NCBI GenBank assembly: GCA_022360535.1
Contig: JAKSCP010000205.1
Location: 1 to 7,601, forward strand
DNA from: Pseudomonadales bacterium
GTDB lineage: Bacteria; Pseudomonadota; Gammaproteobacteria; Pseudomonadales; Pseudohongiellaceae
DNA length: 7,601 nucleotides
Direction of reading: 5' to 3'
This document shows, one piece after another, positions 1 to 5,179 of the stretch (positions within the stretch are counted from its first letter, which is position 1; the number at the start of each line of letters is the position of its first letter). The notes below the pieces were generated by a model. The model saw only the letters and a program-made list of their open reading frames with translations. It ran no database searches and was not told the DNA's origin. The position numbers and the translations under genes are program-made.

Positions 1-167
1 ATCCGAGTTTCCCCGGGCTATCCCCCTCTACTGGGCAGATTCCTACGCGTTACTCACCCGTCCGCCGCTCGACGCCTGGGAGCAAGCTCCCATCGTTTCC
101 GCTCGACTTGCATGTGTTAAGCCTGCCGCCAGCGTTCAATCTGAGCCATGATCAAACTCTTCAGTTC
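1..167 (-). rRNA. rrs: 16S ribosomal RNA, 5' end (partial)
   Basis: Read on the minus strand this is the start of a bacterial 16S rRNA. The universal 27F priming region AGAGTTTGATCATGGCTCAG lies at 160-141, followed by the conserved GAACGCTGGCGGCAGGC and the helix leading to GACGGGTGAGTAACGCG. The mature 5' end is placed at 167 by alignment of GAACTGAAGAG with the E. coli start AAATTGAAGAG, so it may be off by a base or two. About 167 nt are present and the rest lies beyond the left edge. The V1 loop (GGGAGCTTGCTCCC) and later bases fit Gammaproteobacteria. The gene is read away from tyrS, with its own promoter between them. Confidence 0.98.
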
Positions 168-444
168 AATCTTAAAAGTGGCCACCTTCTTACTGCTGTC
201 AGTACAACTTAATCTGACAAAGAAAACGACCACTGAAAATGTGCTCAAAATTAACAAACTACTGCTGGTATCTGTTTCCTCTCCTTGTGGGAGTGGAAAT
301 AGACATAAGCTTAATAAATAAATTAACGCAGTTGCTTACCTTGAGTGATCCTAGAGCTTCCAACTTAATGTTGGAGGCCTGGACCTAATTGCTTAGATCC
401 CATCACCACAACAGCAAGCACCCACTTCTATTACTTGATTTACT

Positions 445-456
445 TTTTAAAGAGCC
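445..456 (-). promoter_or_regulatory. boxA antitermination element of the rrn leader
   Basis: The minus strand reads GGCTCTTTAAAA, against the E. coli rrn boxA TGCTCTTTAACA. It lies about 30 nt after the predicted transcription start and ahead of 16S, the usual place. In the family, boxA RNA binds NusB-NusE (S10) and builds the antitermination complex that keeps Rho from stopping the untranslated rRNA transcript. Confidence 0.75.
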
Positions 457-485
457 AAAAAATCCCCCTGCCCATCGACAGAGAG
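457..485 (-). terminator. Terminator-like hairpin at the very start of the rrn transcript
   Basis: The minus strand has CTCTCTG (485-479), an 8-nt loop and CAGGGGG (470-464). In RNA these can pair over 7 bp, two of them G-U. An A and six U (462-457) follow directly, then boxA. The shape is that of an intrinsic terminator, but it would start within the first few transcribed bases and the stem is only moderately stable. It could be an attenuator, a pause site or coincidence. Confidence 0.3.
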
Positions 486-492
486 GCCGCGT

Positions 493-541
493 ATTATACG
501 CGCTTAAAGTCCCTTGGCAAGGGATTCTCAGAGATTTTTTT
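493..541 (-). promoter_or_regulatory. rrn P1-type sigma70 promoter with A-tract upstream element
   Basis: On the minus strand there is a -35 TTGCCA (520-515), a 16-bp spacer and a perfect -10 TATAAT (498-493). A GC-rich discriminator (ACGCGGCC) follows, the usual sign of stringent (ppGpp/initiating NTP) control at rRNA promoters. A run of seven A (541-535) sits at about -49 to -55, where an UP element contacts the alpha subunit C-terminal domains. Transcription should begin near 486. This separate promoter means the rRNA operon does not depend on read-through from tyrS. Confidence 0.88.
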
Positions 542-557
542 ACGGTACTGAAACATA

Positions 558-590
558 GCAAAAACTCACGAATTTCGTGATATTTTTTGC
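558..590 (-). terminator. Palindromic intrinsic terminator after tyrS
   Basis: A perfect inverted repeat TCACGAA-T-TTCGTGA (566-580) is flanked by an A-run on its left and a T-run on its right. The whole segment can fold as GCAAAAA...TTTTTTGC. In the tyrS direction the stem (TCACG/CGTGA) is followed by GTTTTTGC, starting 8 nt past the tyrS stop codon. The symmetry would let it also work from the other strand. It insulates tyrS from the rrn promoter about 40 bp downstream. Confidence 0.7.
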
Positions 591-597
591 ATAAAAA

Positions 598-1878
598 TCA
601 GTCAATTTTCAGTAAATGGAACAGCTTCTTTCCGCGCTTGAGAATGAAGTACTTTCCATGTAGTGCCTGGGCCCCTGAAAGGGTCGCTTCCACGTCGCTG
701 ACCACCTGCCCATTCACTGCCACAGCGTTATTACCGATGAATTCGCGAGCCATTTTGTTGGACTTGGCCAGCTCAGTTTCCACCAGGGCCTCCACAATGC
801 CTGGATTCCCACCACTGTGGGTACAGGGCAATCCATCCAGCTCCAGTTGCTGCAGATCCTCTGCAGATAAAGAAGCAATGTCACCAGAGAACAGAGCGCT
901 GCTGATGCGCTTGGCGGCGTCCACACCTGCTTTTCCATGCACCAGCTCAGTGACTTCTGCTGCCAGAATGCCCTGCGCCTCCGGGCGGCCCTGGGCTTCC
1001 CGGTCGCTACGCTCAATTTCCTCAATATCTCGCGGCGAGATAAAGGTGAAAAAGCGCAGGTAGTTGTAGACATCAGCATCTGCCACGTTGAGCCAGAATT
1101 GATAGAAGGCATAAGGCGAAGTCATATGGGGCGAAATCCAGATCGTGCCGGACTCTGTCTTGCCGAACTTGGTGCCATCGGCCTTGGTCACCAGCGGCGT
1201 GGTAGCGCCGTAAACCTGGGCCTGGTGCAGACGCCTGGTTAAGTCGATGCCGCCAGTGATATTGCCCCACTGGTCGCTGCCACCAATCTGCACGGTGCAG
1301 TTATAGCGCTTGTAGAGTTCAGAGAAGTCAAAGGACTGCAGCAGCATATAGCTGAACTCGGTAAAGGAAATGCCCTCTCCCTCCCGCTCAATGCGCTGCT
1401 TCACCGATTCTTTCTGAATCATGGCATTCACAGAAAAGTGTTTGCCCACGTCCCGCAGAAAGCCGAGGACGCTGTAGTCCTGCGTCCAATCCAGATTATT
1501 GGCGAGCACTGCTGAATTTTCCCCACAATCGAAATCCAGGAACTGGCTGAGTTGAGGCTTTAGCCTTTCCACCCATTCTTCCACCACGTCCTCGGAATTA
1601 AGACTGCGCTCATTATCTTTGAAACTGGGATCACCGATTAGCCCGGTGGCGCCACCTACCAGCGCGATCGGCTTATGACCAGCCATCTGATAGCGCTTGA
1701 GCACCAATAACGGAACCATGCTGCCCACGTGCAGGCTTTCTGCTGTCGGGTCAAACCCACAGTAAATGGTGCGTGGGGCAGTATTGAGGTGCTCACGTAG
1801 TTCATCACCGCCCGCCAGTTGCACCAGCAAGTCTCGTGACTCCAAATCTTCAATGATGTCCAAAGATGGAACCGCCAT
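598..1878 (-). CDS. tyrS: Tyrosyl-tRNA synthetase (TyrRS)
   Basis: This cytoplasmic enzyme charges tRNA-Tyr with tyrosine, using ATP. The protein is 426 aa (E. coli TyrS is 424) and collinear with that form. It has YCGFDPTAESLHVGS at 39-53 (the HIGH box, here HVGS), LVGGATGLIGDPS at 73-85, the tyrosine pocket YxxLLQ at 177-181 and IGGSDQWGNI at 198-207. The KMSKS-equivalent KFGKT is at 237-241 and a C-terminal S4-like RNA-binding domain starts near 355. I chose the ATG at 1878. The frame stays open to a GTG at 1938, but those 20 residues have no counterpart in the family and no ribosome site. Shine-Dalgarno support at 1878 is weak (AGGA about 12 nt upstream). The gene is divergent from mepM and precedes the rRNA operon. 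The fourth HIGH-box residue is Ser rather than His. Confidence 0.96.
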   Translation of the reverse strand: MAVPSLDIIEDLESRDLLVQLAGGDELREHLNTAPRTIYCGFDPTAESLHVGSMVPLLVLKRYQMAGHKPIALVGGATGLIGDPSFKDNERSLNSEDVVEEWVERLKPQLSQFLDFDCGENSAVLANNLDWTQDYSVLGFLRDVGKHFSVNAMIQKESVKQRIEREGEGISFTEFSYMLLQSFDFSELYKRYNCTVQIGGSDQWGNITGGIDLTRRLHQAQVYGATTPLVTKADGTKFGKTESGTIWISPHMTSPYAFYQFWLNVADADVYNYLRFFTFISPRDIEEIERSDREAQGRPEAQGILAAEVTELVHGKAGVDAAKRISSALFSGDIASLSAEDLQQLELDGLPCTHSGGNPGIVEALVETELAKSNKMAREFIGNNAVAVNGQVVSDVEATLSGAQALHGKYFILKRGKKLFHLLKID

Positions 1879-1963
1879 AAGGGCATTGAATCCTAAGTAA
1901 TTTTTGTAATTTGCCGACCCAAGCAAGAGAAACTGCACTCGGGAAATGCGATAAAGGGCGCAG

Positions 1964-1994
1964 ATTTTACACCAAAGGACTGAAATTCGGGCAA
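1964..1994 (-). promoter_or_regulatory. Candidate tyrS promoter
   Basis: The minus strand shows TTGCCC (1994-1989) and TAAAAT (1969-1964). The 19-bp gap is longer than ideal. Its position 85 bp ahead of the tyrS ATG is suitable and no better pair was seen. No T-box or other riboswitch is evident in the short leader. Confidence 0.35.
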
Positions 1995-2020
1995 ATCCCG
2001 CTAGGAAAGAGGAATGCTGT

Positions 2021-2029
2021 TGCTATAAT
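2021..2029 (+). promoter_or_regulatory. Extended -10 promoter for mepM-anmK
   Basis: TGCTATAAT is a perfect TATAAT with the upstream TG of an extended -10. No good -35 is seen (CTAGGA at 2001-2006 with a 17-bp spacer), which an extended -10 can tolerate. Transcription should start near 2036, giving a leader of about 48 nt to the mepM ATG. Confidence 0.65.
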
Positions 2030-2037
2030 TCGGCGCT

Positions 2038-2083
2038 CTCACTGCAAGTGAGTGCCTATGGAAGGCATCGTTGTACAGTAGTT
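2038..2083 (+). promoter_or_regulatory. Structured mepM leader with a seven-codon mini-ORF
   Basis: Two short hairpins follow each other: CTCAC/GTGAG (2038-2052) and TGCCT/AGGCA (2053-2067). A mini-ORF ATG at 2058 encodes MEGIVVQ and stops with TAG at 2079-2081, two bases before the mepM ATG. The mini-ORF has a Shine-Dalgarno-like AAGTGAG 5 nt upstream, while the mepM ATG has none at normal distance. This would fit translational coupling by reinitiation, but it rests on very short motifs. Confidence 0.3.
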
Positions 2084-3481
2084 ATGGACATCATAGAAAT
2101 CTTCAAGCAGTACGCTCAGCGTTATTCCCAACTGTTCCCGCGCGAGCATCTCTACACGGCAATTGGCCTGGCTGTGGCTCTGGTCGTGCTGCTATTAATT
2201 CCCGGTGATGACAAGGGGGCAGCTGTCCCAAATCAGTCTATCTCTGTTCCGGTTGAACTCTCCACGGTTGAAGACGAATTAGAAGAAGCCACAACTGCAT
2301 TTGAGCTCTCCGACTTCGTCGTTATGGAAGAGGAATCAGAACCCGCGCCGGAGTTTGTTGACGAGATTATCTGGCGGAACATCGAGGTTCAGAGCGGCGA
2401 CAGCATCTCAACCATTTTTCAGAAAGTGGGCCTCTCTGACCAGGATATGTTCCAACTTCTTAACAGTAGCGATGAAGCCAAGATCCTCGATCGCATTTAC
2501 CCAGGCTATCAACTGGATTTCAAAATTCCCGAACAGGGCGAGTTGGAACAGCTGCGTATATTGAAGAATCCATTGGAAGGTGTGCTCTTCACTCGCAGTG
2601 ACAACGGCTATACCGCCGAAACTATCCTCAAGGAAGCACAGCTTCGCCAATCGTTTAAGGTTGGCACTATCGCTGACAGTTTGTTCATGGCGGGACAGCA
2701 AGAGCAAATTCCAGCCGTACATATAATGGAGATGGCTAACATCTTCGGTGGCGTTATCGACTTCATTCTCGATCCCCGCCAGGGAGATCAGTTCAGCATT
2801 CTTTATGAAGAGAAGTATCTGGACGGCGAATTCATCGGCACGGGTGAAATTCTCGCAACCCAATACGTGAATCAGGGAACAACCTATACAGCAGTGCGCT
2901 ATATAGATGAAGAAGGAGAGATCGGATACTACTCACCGGAAGGCGAAAGTATGCGTAAAGCGTTTCTACGTAATCCACTCGACGTCTTTCGCATCAGCTC
3001 CAATTTCAATCCCCGTCGCCGCCATCCAATCCTCAATACCATTCGTGCCCACAAAGGCACCGACTATGCAGCGCCCACTGGCACTCCAGTTCGTGCGACC
3101 AGCGATGGTCGAGTAACCTGGGCGGCACGCAATGGCTCTTTCGGCAACCTGATCGTGTTAAAACACTCCGGAGAATTCGAAACCAAATACGCCCATCTAT
3201 CACGCTATGCGGTGAAGAAAGGCGAGCGAGTCAGACAAGGCCAGGTGATTGGCTACGTTGGCGCGACTGGTGGCGCGACCGGTCCCCATTTGCACTATGA
3301 ATTCCTGATGGGCGGCACCCATCAGAATCCACGTACTGTGCACAACAAACTACCCAAGGCGAAGGCAATCGATAGCGCCGAGATGGACCGCTTTCGTAGC
3401 GAGACCGCCAGCTTGCTGGAACAATTCAGCAACTTGAACAATTCGCTGTATCTGACTATAAATCAGCCAAGCGCAGACTAA
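2084..3481 (+). CDS. mepM: M23 family peptidoglycan DD-endopeptidase, MepM-like
   Basis: Predicted membrane-anchored murein hydrolase that would cut peptide cross-links so the cell wall can expand. The protein is 465 aa. It has a short cytoplasmic start and one membrane segment at about 24-41 (TAIGLAVALVVLLLIPG), then an acidic linker. A LysM/OapA-like region spans about 100-160 (VQSGDSISTIFQKVGLS), followed by a middle domain. The C-terminal LytM domain carries H323-x3-D327, H371 (YAHLS) and HLH 402-404. By family knowledge H323, D327 and H404 bind zinc and H371 and H402 are catalytic, so all residues for activity are present. I chose the ATG at 2084 because the next residues match Pseudomonas homologues; the frame is open to a GTG at 2048. 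anmK follows 20 nt later. The bond actually cut cannot be read from sequence. Confidence 0.93.
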   Translation: MDIIEIFKQYAQRYSQLFPREHLYTAIGLAVALVVLLLIPGDDKGAAVPNQSISVPVELSTVEDELEEATTAFELSDFVVMEEESEPAPEFVDEIIWRNIEVQSGDSISTIFQKVGLSDQDMFQLLNSSDEAKILDRIYPGYQLDFKIPEQGELEQLRILKNPLEGVLFTRSDNGYTAETILKEAQLRQSFKVGTIADSLFMAGQQEQIPAVHIMEMANIFGGVIDFILDPRQGDQFSILYEEKYLDGEFIGTGEILATQYVNQGTTYTAVRYIDEEGEIGYYSPEGESMRKAFLRNPLDVFRISSNFNPRRRHPILNTIRAHKGTDYAAPTGTPVRATSDGRVTWAARNGSFGNLIVLKHSGEFETKYAHLSRYAVKKGERVRQGQVIGYVGATGGATGPHLHYEFLMGGTHQNPRTVHNKLPKAKAIDSAEMDRFRSETASLLEQFSNLNNSLYLTINQPSAD

Positions 3482-3501
3482 ACAACCCTCGGGTTAATCC
3501 C

Positions 3502-4608
3502 ATGCCGACATCTCACCTTTACGTTGGGCTGATATCCGGCACCAGTGTCGATGGTGTCGATTGTGTTGTGGTTGATTTAAGTAATGAGCAACCACAACTA
3601 TTGGCTGCCAACACGTTCCCACTACCAGACAATCTACGCGAAGACGTATTGCGGCTTTGTCGGGGCGAAAACATTTCGCTATCTGAACTCGGCGAGACCA
3701 ATATCGCTCTGGGTAAAGAATTTGCGATCGCCGCTAACAGCTTGTTGGCGACCAGCAACCTTTCACCACAAGACATTGCCGCCATAGGTAGCCACGGCCA
3801 GACAGTCTGGCATGAACCCGATAGTGACTTTCCCTTTACCCTGCAGTTGGGCGACCCCAACACCATCGCTCAGCAAACTGGCGTTACTACTGTTGCCGAT
3901 CTACGCGGCAGAGACATGGCCGCTGGCGGACAAGGTGCGCCGCTTGCCCCTCTGTTACATCGCGCAGTTTTTCGATCAGACTCAAGTAATCGCGCAGTAG
4001 TGAATATTGGCAGTATCAGTAATATCACCATACTGCCCACAAACAGCGTGTGTCTTGCTTACGACACTGGGCCGGGCAATGTACTGATGGACTATTGGAT
4101 AAACAAGCATCGCGGTGAAAAATTCGATGCGGATGGCAATTGGGCAGCGCAAGGAAGAGTCATCGAAAACTTACTCGCAGCCCTAATGAAAGAAGAATAT
4201 CTAGCGCGACCTGCTCCCAAGAGCACAGGTCGTGAGTTATTCAACGCAAGCTGGTTAGAGCAAAAGCTGCACGAAGTCGCCGATGACGTTGCCCCGGAAG
4301 ACGTGCAGGCCACCTTGCTAGAGTTCACAGTAGTTTCGATTGTGCAGCAAGTGAATAGTTATGACGTGGAAGAATTGTTCGTGTGCGGCGGCGGTGCGCA
4401 CAACAAAACACTGATGTCGGCCTTGCAGGAAAAACTGGCACCAATAAGTGTGGCTTCAACCTCTGCGTTAGGAATCGATCCGGATTGGGTAGAGGCAATC
4501 GCATTCGCCTGGATGGCGAAGCAATCAATCGAAGGGAATCTTGTGGATAGCAGGCCGTTCACCGGGGCTTCTGCCCCAATTCTATTGGGAGGAATCTTCC
4601 GCGCCTAG
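3502..4608 (+). CDS. anmK: Anhydro-N-acetylmuramic acid kinase
   Basis: This cytoplasmic kinase opens the 1,6-anhydro ring of anhydroMurNAc with water and phosphorylates it from ATP, giving MurNAc-6-phosphate in cell-wall recycling. The protein is 368 aa (E. coli 369). It starts at an ATG giving MPTSHLYVGLISGTSVDGVD, with the phosphate-binding GTSxDGxD at 13-20. GSHGQTVWHEP follows near 95, then VADLRGRDMAAGGQGAPLAP. The catalytic Asp is probably D188, in DTGPGN. The ATPase-type CGGGAHN lies near 297. It sits 20 nt after mepM with no clear Shine-Dalgarno, so it is probably cotranscribed and perhaps translationally coupled. Pairing with an endopeptidase fits a release-and-recycle role. One oddity is NIGSISN, where the family usually has NxGGxxN (Ser171 for Gly). 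Confidence 0.96.
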   Translation: MPTSHLYVGLISGTSVDGVDCVVVDLSNEQPQLLAANTFPLPDNLREDVLRLCRGENISLSELGETNIALGKEFAIAANSLLATSNLSPQDIAAIGSHGQTVWHEPDSDFPFTLQLGDPNTIAQQTGVTTVADLRGRDMAAGGQGAPLAPLLHRAVFRSDSSNRAVVNIGSISNITILPTNSVCLAYDTGPGNVLMDYWINKHRGEKFDADGNWAAQGRVIENLLAALMKEEYLARPAPKSTGRELFNASWLEQKLHEVADDVAPEDVQATLLEFTVVSIVQQVNSYDVEELFVCGGGAHNKTLMSALQEKLAPISVASTSALGIDPDWVEAIAFAWMAKQSIEGNLVDSRPFTGASAPILLGGIFRA

Positions 4609-4617
4609 CCTGCTTGC

Positions 4618-4971
4618 CTAGATTGTAAAGGAAGCACCACAGCCGCAGGTGGTTGTCGCCATGGGGTTGTCGACGACGAAGCGCGAACCTTCCAGGCCTT
4701 CCATATAGTCAATCTTCGCCCCTACCAGGTATTGATAACTGAGGGGATCGACGATGAGTTCGGCACCTTTGTTTTTGATTACTGTATCGTCTTCCTTCAC
4801 ATCATCGTCGAATGAAAATCCGTACTGAAATCCAGAGCAACCGCCGCCGGTGACGAACACCCGCAGCTTGAGCTTGTCATTCCCTTCTTCCGCAATCAGG
4901 TTGTGCACCTTATCGGCGGCATTATCGGTGAATGTCATGATGACCGGTTCTGCTGTTTGAACTACTGACAT
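4618..4971 (-). CDS. erpA: Fe-S cluster insertion protein ErpA (A-type carrier)
   Basis: ErpA is a cytoplasmic A-type carrier that passes iron-sulfur clusters to apoproteins; in E. coli it serves the isoprenoid enzymes IspG/IspH. The protein is 117 aa (E. coli 114) and aligns throughout. It has LKLRVFVTGGGCSGFQYGF (Cys45), VDPLSYQYLVGAKIDY, the ErpA-typical EGLEGSRFVV, and TCGCG near the end (Cys109, Cys111). All three cluster-binding cysteines are present. The ATG at 4971 has a weak GAGAG ribosome site. The gene converges on anmK, with 9 bp between the stop codons and no visible terminator. Its promoter region carries an IscR-like operator, so it is probably tuned to Fe-S status. The EGLEGSRF motif makes ErpA more likely than IscA or SufA. 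Confidence 0.97.
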   Translation of the reverse strand: MSVVQTAEPVIMTFTDNAADKVHNLIAEEGNDKLKLRVFVTGGGCSGFQYGFSFDDDVKEDDTVIKNKGAELIVDPLSYQYLVGAKIDYMEGLEGSRFVVDNPMATTTCGCGASFTI

Positions 4972-5040
4972 AACGGCTCTCTACACGCGTACTTCTCTAT
5001 ATATTGGGCCGTGCTGGCTGTTTCCAACACCTGGCGACAA

Positions 5041-5065
5041 ATAACTTAGGAAATTAGTCGGGTAT
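5041..5065 (-). promoter_or_regulatory. Putative IscR type 1 operator at erpA
   Basis: Read on the minus strand, this 25-bp site begins ATACCCGACT and ends AAGTTAT. Compared by eye with the E. coli IscR type 1 consensus (half-site ATASYYGACT, then its partner) it matches at 21 of 25 positions, with the first half perfect and the mismatches in the second. It begins inside the erpA -10 and covers the predicted start of transcription, so bound IscR would repress. E. coli erpA is a known member of the IscR regulon. No iscR gene is in the window. Confidence 0.6.
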
Positions 5066-5092
5066 TATAGCCCAGAATTGGAGCGAGAACAC
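5064..5092 (-). promoter_or_regulatory. erpA promoter
   Basis: A perfect TATAAT on the minus strand (5069-5064) sits 17 bp downstream of a poor -35 GTGTTC (5092-5087). Transcription should start near 5057, about 85 nt ahead of the erpA ATG and inside the IscR-like site. The weak -35 may reflect a need for an activator or simply low basal strength. Confidence 0.6.
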
Positions 5093-5179
5093 CCCGCCGC
5101 GAAAACCCGGTCTGGCTGCCAGGAACCAGATTGCCTGCTACCATCTCAGCTTGCTTGCCACGCAGCCGATACCTGGGTC

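Larger units (their letters stand above)
168..486 (-). other. rrn operon 5' leader (pre-16S transcript)
   Basis: This non-coding stretch between the rrn promoter and mature 16S is about 320 nt, a normal length for a proteobacterial rrn leader. It contains a boxA element and several inverted repeats. One is at 197-219 (TGTCAG/CTGACA arms, 11-nt loop) and another at 359-375 (TCCAAC/GTTGGA arms, 5-nt loop). The 9-mer ATTAAGTTG (minus strand) occurs twice, at 213-205 and 369-361, once in each hairpin region. One of these segments probably forms part of the RNase III processing stem with the 3' flank of 16S, which is outside the window. No protein-coding gene is supported here. Confidence 0.8.

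Noticed and set aside
389..580. 63-codon plus-strand reading frame in the rrn leader and promoter
   Set aside because: It crosses the rrn promoter and boxA on the opposite strand, and its product has no recognisable features.
587..1063. 158-codon plus-strand reading frame
   Set aside because: It lies antisense to the well-conserved tyrS, its protein resembles nothing and is rich in Ser/Ala/Pro, and it has no ribosome site.
2408..2863. 151-codon minus-strand reading frame
   Set aside because: It is the reverse shadow of mepM, with no promoter, no ribosome site and no recognisable domain.
3519..3866. 115-codon minus-strand reading frame
   Set aside because: It is the antisense shadow of the anmK N-terminal half, which is conserved at the protein level.
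5042..5068. Plus-strand promoter for the GT-C gene using TATTAT at 5063-5068
   Set aside because: No -35 element is found at a proper distance, and the bases are the complement of the perfect erpA -10.
5078..5179. N-terminal extension of the GT-C gene from a TTG
   Set aside because: The extra 34 residues are polar and Cys/Pro-rich, overlap the erpA -35 region and precede the natural membrane-segment start. The ATG at 5180 is preferred.
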